Shown here: in pieces, positions 16,879 to 24,010 of the stretch
How the letters are laid out: each line of letters starts with the position of its first letter
How positions within the stretch are numbered: the first letter of the stretch is position 1
NCBI RefSeq assembly: GCF_900302505.1
Contig: NZ_OMOJ01000002.1
Location: forward strand, 558,001-622,000
DNA length: 64,000 nt
Direction of reading: 5' to 3'
From: Pseudoprimorskyibacter insulae
GTDB lineage: Bacteria; Pseudomonadota; Alphaproteobacteria; Rhodobacterales; Rhodobacteraceae
The notes under the pieces: generated by a model
What the model saw: the letters and a program-made list of their open reading frames with translations, nothing else
Database searches by the model: none
Told to the model about the DNA's origin: nothing
Translations under genes and position numbers: made by a program

Positions 16879-18399
16879 ATGAACCCGGCAGAATGGCTCT
16901 ATCGTACAGCGCGGCGCGTGCCCGACGCACCGGCTTTGATGACCGGCACCCAGTTGCGCATGGATTATGCCGCCTTTGACACGATGGCCGCGTCGCTTGG
17001 CGCGGCGTTGCAGGCGCAGGGGATTGGGTATGGCGAACGGGTCGGTGTGTTCATGTCCAACCGGATCGAATATCTGATTGCCCTATACGGCATCTGGTAC
17101 GCCGGGGCGGCGGCTATTCCGATCAACAGCAAACTGCATGTGGCCGAGGCCGCTTGGATCTTGAACGACGCGCAGGCGCGGATGTGTTTTGTGTCGGGCG
17201 ATATCGCGCAGGATCTGGACGCGCCTGGGGTGGAGCCGGTGTTCGTCGAAAGCGATCATTTCGCCCGGATGTCGTCGTTTCAGCCGATGGACACGCCCGC
17301 GACGCTGGATAGCGATGACATGGCGTGGCTGTTCTACACCTCAGGCACGACGGGCAAGCCCAAAGGCGTGATGATGACCGCCGGGAACATTCAGGCCATG
17401 GCGCTGAGCTATTTCGTCGACGCCGATGATGTCAGCCCCGAGGACGCCATTCTTTACGCCGCGCCCATGTCGCATGGGGCGGGGATTTATAACTTCATGC
17501 ATGTGATGCGCGGGGCGCGCCATGTGGTGCCGGACAGCGGCGGGTTTGAACCGGCCGAGATTTTGGCATTGGCCCCCGAGGTCGGGCCGATCAGCATGTT
17601 CGCCGCCCCAACCATGGTGCGCCGTTTGGTCGATCACGCCAAAGCCACAGGTCAAACCGGCGAGGGGATCAAGACCATCGTCTACGCGGGCGGGCCGATG
17701 TATCTGGCCGATATCATTGATGCGGTCGACGTCATGGGGCCGCGCTTTGTTCAGATCTACGGTCAGGGCGAATGCCCGATGGCCATCACCGCACTGTCGC
17801 GGGCCGATGTGGCAGATCGAAGTCATCCGCGCTGGCGCGAACGGCTGGCCTCGGTCGGGGTGGCGCAATCGGTCAGCCGGGTGCGCATTCTGGGCGAGGA
17901 CGGGGCCGAACTGCCACGCGGTCAGGTTGGCGAGATCGCCGTGCGGGGCGATGGCGTGATGAAGGGCTATTGGCAGAACCCTGAGGCTACGGAAAAGACC
18001 ATTCGCGACGGCTGGCTTTGGACGGGCGACGTTGGGTTCATGGATGACGACGGCTATGTCACCATGCAGGACCGGTCCAAGGATATGATCATCTCGGGCG
18101 GGTCGAACATCTACCCGCGCGAGGTCGAAGAGGTGCTTTTGGCCCATGACGCCGTGCAAGAGGTGGCGGTTGTCGGCAAGCCGCATGTCGATTGGGGCGA
18201 AGAAGTGATTGCCTTCGTCGTGGCCAAGCCGGGAGCTGCCGTCAGCCCGGAAGATCTCGATGCGCTCTGCCTTGCCAACATCGCCCGGTTCAAGCGGCCC
18301 AAGGGCTATCGCTTTGTTGAGGCGCTGCCCAAGAACAACTACGGCAAGGTGCTCAAGACCGATCTGCGTCAGACCCTTACCCAAGAGACGGCCCCATAG
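16879..18399 (+). CDS. Acyl-CoA synthetase (AMP-forming)
   Basis: 506-residue member of the ANL adenylating-enzyme superfamily, making an acyl- or aryl-CoA from a free acid, ATP and CoA. Visible motifs are the P-loop YTSGTTGKPKGVMM, YGQGECPMAI (A5 region, with G-E where T-E is usual), WTGDVGFMDDDGY (A7), DRSKDMIISGGSNIYP (A8) and the catalytic Lys in NNYGKVLKTDL (A10). ATG 16879 is preceded by AAAAGGAGAGG. It lies 63 bases after the PAS-LuxR gene. The substrate is unknown; with the adjacent importer and hydrolase, activation of the imported acid is the simplest reading. Confidence 0.87.
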   Translation: MNPAEWLYRTARRVPDAPALMTGTQLRMDYAAFDTMAASLGAALQAQGIGYGERVGVFMSNRIEYLIALYGIWYAGAAAIPINSKLHVAEAAWILNDAQARMCFVSGDIAQDLDAPGVEPVFVESDHFARMSSFQPMDTPATLDSDDMAWLFYTSGTTGKPKGVMMTAGNIQAMALSYFVDADDVSPEDAILYAAPMSHGAGIYNFMHVMRGARHVVPDSGGFEPAEILALAPEVGPISMFAAPTMVRRLVDHAKATGQTGEGIKTIVYAGGPMYLADIIDAVDVMGPRFVQIYGQGECPMAITALSRADVADRSHPRWRERLASVGVAQSVSRVRILGEDGAELPRGQVGEIAVRGDGVMKGYWQNPEATEKTIRDGWLWTGDVGFMDDDGYVTMQDRSKDMIISGGSNIYPREVEEVLLAHDAVQEVAVVGKPHVDWGEEVIAFVVAKPGAAVSPEDLDALCLANIARFKRPKGYRFVEALPKNNYGKVLKTDLRQTLTQETAP

Positions 18400-18428
18400 G
18401 GCCGCCTCTGATGGTTTCGTGAGTGGTC

Positions 18429-21400
18429 TTAGCCGAACAGGAAGTGCCCGCTCAGATCCGAGAAGTTGACATCATCCACTTGCAGGATGTCGCCATCGCC
18501 AAAGTCGAAGATCACATCGCGGTCGTCTTCGATGACAAAGGCCTGCGCCTCGGCCTCGGATGTGATGTTGGCAAAAGCCAGTAGCAGTTTGTCATTGCCG
18601 TCGCCAAAGTCCCGGATCCGGTCGCTGCCCGCCCCGGCGGTAAAGACAAAGGTGTCGTTGCCAGACCCGCCATCGAGCGTATCGTTGCCCGACCCGCCGA
18701 ACAGCAGGTCATTGTCATTGCGCCCATCGATATTGTCATCGCCAGAGCCGCCAATGATGGTGTCGTCGCCGTCATAGCCATCCAGCGTGTCATTGCCTTC
18801 GCGGCCTTCGATCCGGTTGTCGGCGTCATTGCCGTTGATGTCGTTGTTCAGCGCATTGCCCCAGACGTCGGCGGCGTCGTCAGTATCAAAGCGGCCAAAG
18901 TCCAGATCGGCCCCCATGATAAAGCTGGCATCGCCGCGACCATAGTCCGCCGTGCCTGCGATGCCTTCGACGACCAGGATGTCACCCGGCAGGGTTTCCG
19001 ACCAATCGCCGGAGGCGGCAAAGCTGTCGGTGATCGCTGCCAGCTCATCCCCGCCTGTGCCGGTGGTGTCGTTTCCGGTGCCAGTGGTGTCTTCTCCGGT
19101 TCCCGTTGTGTCGTTCCCGGTGCCGGTTGTGTCTTCACCGGTGCCCGTTGTGTCGTTTCCGGTGCCGGTTGTGTCTTCGCCGGTTCCCGTCGTGTCGTTC
19201 CCGGCGCCCGCCGTATCATCACCCGTGCCAGTCGTGTCCGAGCCAGCCACGGCCGCATCATAGGCGGCCAGAAGGTCCGCATCGGCGACCGTCACATCGG
19301 CAAAGACAAAGGTTTCGAAGTTCTTGGCCAGCGTGGTTTCGCCGTTCAGGCTGACCATGCGGCTGGACGATCCGGTGATGGTGTAATCGGCGATATTGCC
19401 GGTGAAGATGATGGTGTCATCGCCCCCTTCACCATCGACAGTATCATTGCCAGTGCTGGCCAGAACGGTGTCATTGTCATTGCCGCCCTTGATGGTGTCG
19501 TTTCCGGTGCCGCCGAACAGCAGGTCATTGCCGCCCGCGCCTTCCAGCAGGTCATTGCCATCGTCGCCAAGCAAAGTGTCATCACCGCCGCGCGCGAACA
19601 TGCGGTCATCGCCAGCGCCGCCCTCAAGCCGGTTGCCACCGTCGTTGCCCAACATGTTGTTGTCCATGGTGTTGCCAAAGGCGTCGAGGTCGGTCTGGTT
19701 TGAGAACTCCATCGCGTCCAGATCGGTGCCCATGACAAAGCTGACGTCCGAGGCGTGCCGATCCCACCAACTTGCCCCCGCGATCGTGGACAGGCCAGTC
19801 TGGTCGCCATTTTCGAAGACAGAGAGGTCGTAAGTCGTGTCGGTTCCCGATCCGTCGGTCGTGTCGGTGCCCGATCCGTCAGTTGTGTCGGTGCCGGACT
19901 CATCGGTTGTGTCGGTGCCGGACCCGCCGGTCGTGTCGGTGCCCGATCCGTCAGTCGTGTCGGTGCCCGATCCGTCGGTTGTGTCAGTGCCGGACCCGTC
20001 GGTTGTGTCGGTTCCCGATCCGTCGGTTGTGTCGGTTCCCGATCCGTCGGTTGTGTCAGTGCCCGATCCGTCGGTTGTGTCAGTGCCCGATCCGTCGGTT
20101 GTGTCTGTGCCCGATCCGTCGGTTGTGTCAGTGCCGGACCCGTCGGTTGTGTCAGTGCCGGACCCGTCGGTGGTGTCGGTGCCGGACCCATCGGTGGTGT
20201 CAGTGCCCGATCCGTCGGTTGTGTCTGTGCCGGACCCGTCAGTCGTGTCGGTTCCCGATCCATCGGTGGTGTCTGTGCCCGATCCATCGGTTGTGTCTGT
20301 GCTCGATCCGTCGGTTGTGTCAGTGCCAGATCCGTCGGTTGTGTCATTGGCAACGGCGTCGGTCCACGCGGTCATCAGGTCGGTTGCTGCGATCAGCGTG
20401 CCGTCGAAGACGAAATTCTCAACGCTGTTCGTGGTGGTCGTCCCTTCGGCGTTGCTGATAACAAAGCCGCCGCCCGTTTCCGAGATCGTGTAGTTGGCCA
20501 ATGCGCCGATGAAGATCACCGTGTCGATATCGCCTTCGCCGTTGATCTGGTCCACGCCGCCGCTTGCCAGAATGACGTCATCGCCATTGCCCGCGTCAAT
20601 TGTATCGTCGCCCAGATCGCCGAACAGCGCGTCATTCTGGTTGCCGCCATCAAGGTAGTCATTGCCTTCGCCGCCCAAAAGCGTGTCACTGCCGCCCTTG
20701 CCGAAGATCCGGTCATCGTCGCCGTAACCTTCCATCCGGTTGGCGTTGTCATTGCCGATCATGTTGTTGTCGAGCGCGTTTCCCACAACATCCAAATCCG
20801 AACCGGCGGCAAACTGCATCGCGTCCAGCAACGGCCCCATCACAAAGCTGACCGAGGCGTTCTCCCGTTCCCAACCGGTGGTTCCGTCGATGGTGGTCAT
20901 GCCAGTGGTGTCCATCGGCGACCAGTCAATGTCAGATCCGGGGATCGTGCCGGGGTCATTGGCCCCGCCGGTGGTGTCATTGCCTGTGCCGGTCGTGTCC
21001 GTGCCGGACCCGTCCGTGGTGTCCGATCCGTCGCTGCCGTCGATCACAGTACCTTGATCGGGGCGCGGGGTCGGGTCGGGCAGGACGATTGCGCCGGGGT
21101 CGGCAGCCAAATCGGTGGCCATGTCCAGCAGCGTGTCATCGGTGACCGTCCCATCGGCAAAGGTGAACTTTTCCACCGTGTTGAACCGGGTCGTCGCGCC
21201 GTCCTTGGTCAGGAACAGATCGCCGCCCCATTGCTGAACCGTGTAATCGGCCAGCGCACCGGTCAGGATCACCGTGTCGGTGCCGCTATTGCCGATGATC
21301 GTGTCCTGCCCGCCCGAGGCATAGACCGTGTCATTGCCAGAGCCGGTGTCGATCAGGTCATCGCCAATGTTGGTGTGCACGATATCTGAGCTGTCGACAG

Positions 21401-22553
21401 TCTGAATGAACGATCCGTCCGCGTGGCTATAGACATCATCGGCCTTGTTCGAGGCGACCAGTTCACGGAAATAGATATCGTTGGTCGCCGGGTCCGTCGG
21501 CGCACCCCAGCGTTCGCCGGGGTTATAGTAGGTGGCAGTCGACATATAGGATTGTTCCGCGCCAAGGCGGATCATAGCGTCAACCGTCACCGTGTTGTTC
21601 TGGTCGCGCCCGCCGTGGAAGTTGACGTCGCGATTGGTCCAGTCCACCTGCACCGTATTGCCACTGGCCGAGGTGTAGGAGGCAAAGATCACCGCATGGC
21701 GGACATTGACGATGTCCAGCCCGGTGAATTCGCTGTCATAGACATCGCGCAGCCACAGCGCATAGCCATTGCCGCCGCCGCCCTTGTTATGAGTGCCGTC
21801 CATGCGGAAATCGGTGACGGTGACATCGGTGCTTCCGGCAAAGGTGATGCCGTGCGAAATCGCCTCATCAATGCGTAGATCGGTCAGGACGGCCTCGGTC
21901 ACGCCGCCCATCATGATCATCATATGGCCCTGACCGGCCTTGGTGTTGTTGAAGTTCGACGCGACGGACTCGCCATAGGGGCCTTCCATGCGGAACCCGG
22001 TCAGGGTGTTGCCTTCCAGAATCTTGCGAGTCTGAACTTCAGAAATCGCCGGGTCATAATCGAAGGTCAGGGGGGAATCGAAGGTGATGTCATCGCCATT
22101 CACCTCAGTCACTTCGACAAGGATCGTGCGCAGGTCTTTGTCTTTGCGCCACGACGTGTCGCCGATTTCGTTCAGGAATTCGGTCGTGTTTTCCTGCGTG
22201 ATGTAGATGAAGTCGCCCACAGCGATGGAATGGCCCGCATCCACCGTGATGGTGGTGTCGCCAACCGATGCCGCCTGTGCCAACCCGGTGGTGGCCAGAA
22301 TTTCGGGCTTGTGCAGTTCGTGGCCCACCTGAATGCCTGGCGCGGTGCCAAGGCCCGAGGGCACGGTGATTGTGGTCAGGTTGCTGCCTGCGCCAATAAG
22401 CGAGACAAAGGATTTGCCGATAACGACGGTATCTTCGAAGTGATAGGTTCCTTCCTGCAAACGAAATGTTGTGTGTTCGCTCGCAGAATCAATCATAGAT
22501 TGCAATTGCGCAGCAGTCGTGCCCAAAGGCACGTCGACGATCACGTCGGCCAT
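18429..22553 (-). CDS. Giant RTX calcium-binding protein with beta-helix N-terminus (RTX1)
   Basis: 1374 residues, very acidic, Gly/Asp/Thr-rich, with no N-terminal signal peptide, as for type I secreted proteins. Residues about 1-380 look like a right-handed parallel beta-helix (pectate-lyase/epimerase style: AAQLQSMIDSASEHTTFRLQ, then SFVSLIGAGSNLTTITV). RTX nonapeptides begin near 393 (GSGNDTVYASGGQDTIIG). Three homologous modules follow at about 551-731, 921-1101 and 1198-1374, each opening with a xSFxMGxxLD motif and a D/N-N-x-x-GND run, then RTX repeats. The linkers are low-complexity: an 8-residue repeat (residues 738-905) and a 7-residue repeat (1104-1166). ATG 22553 has GGGGGAA upstream. 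No HlyB/HlyD/TolC genes are nearby. The enzymatic activity, if any, is not assignable; adhesion or surface/matrix function is plausible. Confidence 0.85.
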   Translation of the reverse strand: MADVIVDVPLGTTAAQLQSMIDSASEHTTFRLQEGTYHFEDTVVIGKSFVSLIGAGSNLTTITVPSGLGTAPGIQVGHELHKPEILATTGLAQAASVGDTTITVDAGHSIAVGDFIYITQENTTEFLNEIGDTSWRKDKDLRTILVEVTEVNGDDITFDSPLTFDYDPAISEVQTRKILEGNTLTGFRMEGPYGESVASNFNNTKAGQGHMMIMMGGVTEAVLTDLRIDEAISHGITFAGSTDVTVTDFRMDGTHNKGGGGNGYALWLRDVYDSEFTGLDIVNVRHAVIFASYTSASGNTVQVDWTNRDVNFHGGRDQNNTVTVDAMIRLGAEQSYMSTATYYNPGERWGAPTDPATNDIYFRELVASNKADDVYSHADGSFIQTVDSSDIVHTNIGDDLIDTGSGNDTVYASGGQDTIIGNSGTDTVILTGALADYTVQQWGGDLFLTKDGATTRFNTVEKFTFADGTVTDDTLLDMATDLAADPGAIVLPDPTPRPDQGTVIDGSDGSDTTDGSGTDTTGTGNDTTGGANDPGTIPGSDIDWSPMDTTGMTTIDGTTGWERENASVSFVMGPLLDAMQFAAGSDLDVVGNALDNNMIGNDNANRMEGYGDDDRIFGKGGSDTLLGGEGNDYLDGGNQNDALFGDLGDDTIDAGNGDDVILASGGVDQINGEGDIDTVIFIGALANYTISETGGGFVISNAEGTTTTNSVENFVFDGTLIAATDLMTAWTDAVANDTTDGSGTDTTDGSSTDTTDGSGTDTTDGSGTDTTDGSGTDTTDGSGTDTTDGSGTDTTDGSGTDTTDGSGTDTTDGSGTDTTDGSGTDTTDGSGTDTTDGSGTDTTDGSGTDTTDGSGTDTTDGSGTDTTDGSGTDTTGGSGTDTTDESGTDTTDGSGTDTTDGSGTDTTYDLSVFENGDQTGLSTIAGASWWDRHASDVSFVMGTDLDAMEFSNQTDLDAFGNTMDNNMLGNDGGNRLEGGAGDDRMFARGGDDTLLGDDGNDLLEGAGGNDLLFGGTGNDTIKGGNDNDTVLASTGNDTVDGEGGDDTIIFTGNIADYTITGSSSRMVSLNGETTLAKNFETFVFADVTVADADLLAAYDAAVAGSDTTGTGDDTAGAGNDTTGTGEDTTGTGNDTTGTGEDTTGTGNDTTGTGEDTTGTGNDTTGTGGDELAAITDSFAASGDWSETLPGDILVVEGIAGTADYGRGDASFIMGADLDFGRFDTDDAADVWGNALNNDINGNDADNRIEGREGNDTLDGYDGDDTIIGGSGDDNIDGRNDNDLLFGGSGNDTLDGGSGNDTFVFTAGAGSDRIRDFGDGNDKLLLAFANITSEAEAQAFVIEDDRDVIFDFGDGDILQVDDVNFSDLSGHFLFG
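19054..19242 (-). repeat. 9 x 21-bp tandem repeat inside RTX1
   Basis: Nine contiguous 21-base units, in frame, encoding the heptad (N/E)DTTGTG with mostly third-position and N/E alternation. Units start at 19054, 19075, 19096, 19117, 19138, 19159, 19180, 19201 and 19222. N-D and E-D units alternate, which suggests duplication of a 42-base double unit. It forms the linker before the third RTX module (residues about 1104-1166). Confidence 0.92.
19837..20340 (-). repeat. 21 x 24-bp minisatellite inside RTX1
   Basis: Twenty-one uninterrupted 24-base units from 19837 to 20340, followed by a decayed partial unit. Each encodes DTTDGSGT (rare variants DGSS, GGSG, DESG). Unit-to-unit differences are mainly at third positions (for example cccgat/ccggac, tcggtt/tcagtc), so the array preserves protein sequence while DNA drifts. 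It forms a linker of 168 residues between RTX modules 1 and 2. Copy number is likely to vary by slippage or recombination, always in frame because the unit is a multiple of three. Confidence 0.96.
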
Positions 22554-22833
22554 GTGTCATTCCCCCAGAAATGTATCAGGCCCCCGAGTGGCAGCTCGGG
22601 AGTCGCAGCAGCAGTGCCGACACTTGGCAACTATGTGTCGGCTGAGTCATCTATGGGTTGTGTTTGGGAAGCGCTCAGGTCGCGGATTTTGACGTCAGCG
22701 ACAGATTGGCAGCAGAGTGCATTCCCAGCGCAACCCCTTGCGCTCAACCCTTACGATAGCCAAGATTATCGTTAGATCAAGAGACAAAAACAACTTATCG
22801 ACGTGATTGCGCCACCTTACAGGACGATTTTGA

Positions 22834-22871
22834 TGTGATTTTCACATTGTTGTCACATTTCAAACATGTGA
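22834..22871. promoter_or_regulatory. Paired palindromes with TGTGA/TCACA half-sites
   Basis: Within 38 bases there are four TGTGA-type half-sites: TGTGA-TTT-TCACA at 22834-22846, and TCACAT-N7-ATGTGA at 22853-22871. They lie about 280 bases upstream of the RTX1 start in an AT-rich patch. The half-site resembles that of CRP/FNR-family regulators, but the spacings (3 and 7) differ from the classical CRP site, so the bound protein is not identified. Confidence 0.5.
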
Positions 22872-22961
22872 ATTTGGGGCCGCTAGGGAGTCTGTTTGAA
22901 CCACTTTATGTGGCAATTTGAAATGCGTCGGCGACGCTGCCGCTCCGATGGGCGGCGAATA

Positions 22962-22980
22962 TGCATTTATAATCAATGCA
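22962..22980. promoter_or_regulatory. Palindrome enclosing a TATAAT box
   Basis: Perfect inverted repeat TGCATT-N7-AATGCA at 22962-22980. The 7-base spacer contains TATAAT (22968-22973), a consensus -10 sequence on the + strand; the - strand also reads TATAAA. No good -35 is visible and no gene follows on the + strand within 270 bases. It could be an operator overlapping a promoter for RTX1 or for an untranslated RNA. Its 6-7-6 geometry matches the palindrome at 22853-22871. Confidence 0.45.
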
Positions 22981-23253
22981 CTATATCGGCCCTTCGTTTG
23001 CTGCGTCTGGTTGGGGCGAAAGCGTTCTGCGCAAGGTGGATCGCTTAGGTACGGATCGGGCTTTTCTGGAAACAATAGTGGCCGACTCGCCTTTTGCGGG
23101 TGCCGAGTTTCTGTGCTGGTGATGGCTTACCGGGCGCGGTGTGCGCCGTAAGCGACAGAAGGTGCAGCTTAGAGGGATATTTTCATCCGTCGATGACACT
23201 TCGCCTCTGGGTTGATTCGCGGGTCGCTTAAGCCCTATTCGCCAGACGCGGGT

Positions 23254-23556
23254 TCACTCTACATGATCGGGCAGGCGGTACTGTTTGGTTTTGCAGTCGG
23301 GGGCCAGCTCGATATAGCCCATATCCAGAAGCCGTTTCAGGCTGCGGTGGAATGTTGCGTGTTTCATCTCGGAAATCGCACGGTCACGGCGCACGGCGTC
23401 GGATGTCACGATCCCTGAGCCTTCGGTCTGAGAAGCCGCGGAATGAAAAGCGTAAAGGACATCGCGTTCGTTCCGGGACAAATCGTCCAGGCCCATGTCT
23501 TTTTCCATCTGCCAAAGGGCCGACCGCAATTTTGCCAGCCCAGTGAGCGGCGACAT
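23254..23556 (-). CDS. Small winged-helix (MarR-like) regulator
   Basis: About 100 residues, predicted DNA-binding. The pattern NERDVLYAFHSAAS...FHRSLKRLLDMGYIEL resembles a winged helix-turn-helix with recognition helix and wing (CKTKQYRL). ATG 23556 is chosen because GGAAGG lies 7 bases before it; the TTG at 23571 would add five residues. It has no ligand-binding extension. It sits alone between the two RTX genes, on the same strand, and is the obvious candidate regulator for the palindromes at 22834-22980. The RTX link is inference from position. Confidence 0.7.
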   Translation of the reverse strand: MSPLTGLAKLRSALWQMEKDMGLDDLSRNERDVLYAFHSAASQTEGSGIVTSDAVRRDRAISEMKHATFHRSLKRLLDMGYIELAPDCKTKQYRLPDHVE

Positions 23557-23630
23557 CTCAATACCTTCCAAAAATCACTTGTTCCGTATTGGTAGAAATC
23601 AAAAGCCTATGAGGCAAGCGTTTTGAGCCG

Positions 23631-23933
23631 CTAGGCGGGCGCGTTTAGCGGGTATTCTGGCACGCCAATTCCCCGAAAATCTGCGCGGACTCTCTTTTCA
23701 ATAGTTTCCGTGGATACAGTGCGCGGGTGCCAGCCCCCGTCATATTTCTTTGGTGGAATGTCCAAAACAAACGTCGGCAAGGCATCTCGGCCTTTTGGGG
23801 TGGTTGTATCGAAGGCAAGTCCGCCGAACTGTTGGAAAAATCGTTTCCATTTCCGGCGTAGATTGTTGGCATTGGCACGGGATTTTCCATTTGGTTTGCC
23901 GGGCAATGGTACACGCAATGGAACGGAAAACAC
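23631..23933 (-). CDS. Possible hypothetical protein, unrecognised
   Basis: An open frame of 100 residues, basic in its first third (GKSRANANNLRRKWKRF) with two Trp and a C-terminal KYDGGWHPRTVSTETIEKR segment. I do not recognise a family. Against it: no ribosome site, a non-ATG start that falls inside the terminator-like hairpin after RTX2, and codon third positions less GC-rich than neighbouring genes. It may be a decayed or foreign remnant, or not a gene. Confidence 0.25.
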   Translation of the reverse strand: MFSVPLRVPLPGKPNGKSRANANNLRRKWKRFFQQFGGLAFDTTTPKGRDALPTFVLDIPPKKYDGGWHPRTVSTETIEKRVRADFRGIGVPEYPLNAPA

Positions 23934-23960
23934 GCGCCCCCATGTGTTGGAGGACGCGTG
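23927..23960 (-). terminator. Putative terminator after RTX2
   Basis: On the - strand, CACGCG (23960-23955) pairs with CGCGTG (23936-23931) across an 18-base loop that can pair further, and TTTT follows (23930-23927). It begins about 50 bases past the RTX2 stop at 24011. The stem is short, so efficiency is uncertain. Confidence 0.5.
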
Positions 23961-24010
23961 CCTAATTCATTCAATCAGTATCGAACTGATATTTATTTTT
24001 TGTCGAGGTA

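Larger units (their letters stand above)
22554..23253. other. Long non-coding region upstream of RTX1
   Basis: About 700 bases without a credible gene. Short open frames here (for example at 22918-23151) lack ribosome sites and family features. The middle part, about 22760-22990, is AT-rich against a GC-rich background and holds several palindromes, listed separately. It presumably contains the RTX1 promoter, reading left. The left part (22560-22750) would be the RTX1 5' leader. Confidence 0.6.

Noticed and set aside
19837-20340. The 24-bp array as a possible CRISPR
   Set aside because: Units are contiguous with no spacers, are in frame, and encode a conserved peptide; there are no cas genes.
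19755-21389. Long repetitive open frames on the + strand across RTX1 (VSVPDPSV-type repeats)
   Set aside because: They are the reverse-strand reading of the 24-bp minisatellite; the unit is divisible by three, so all frames stay open.
22962-22980. TATAAT as a certain + strand promoter
   Set aside because: No -35 at proper spacing and no + strand gene downstream; kept only as a possible regulatory palindrome.
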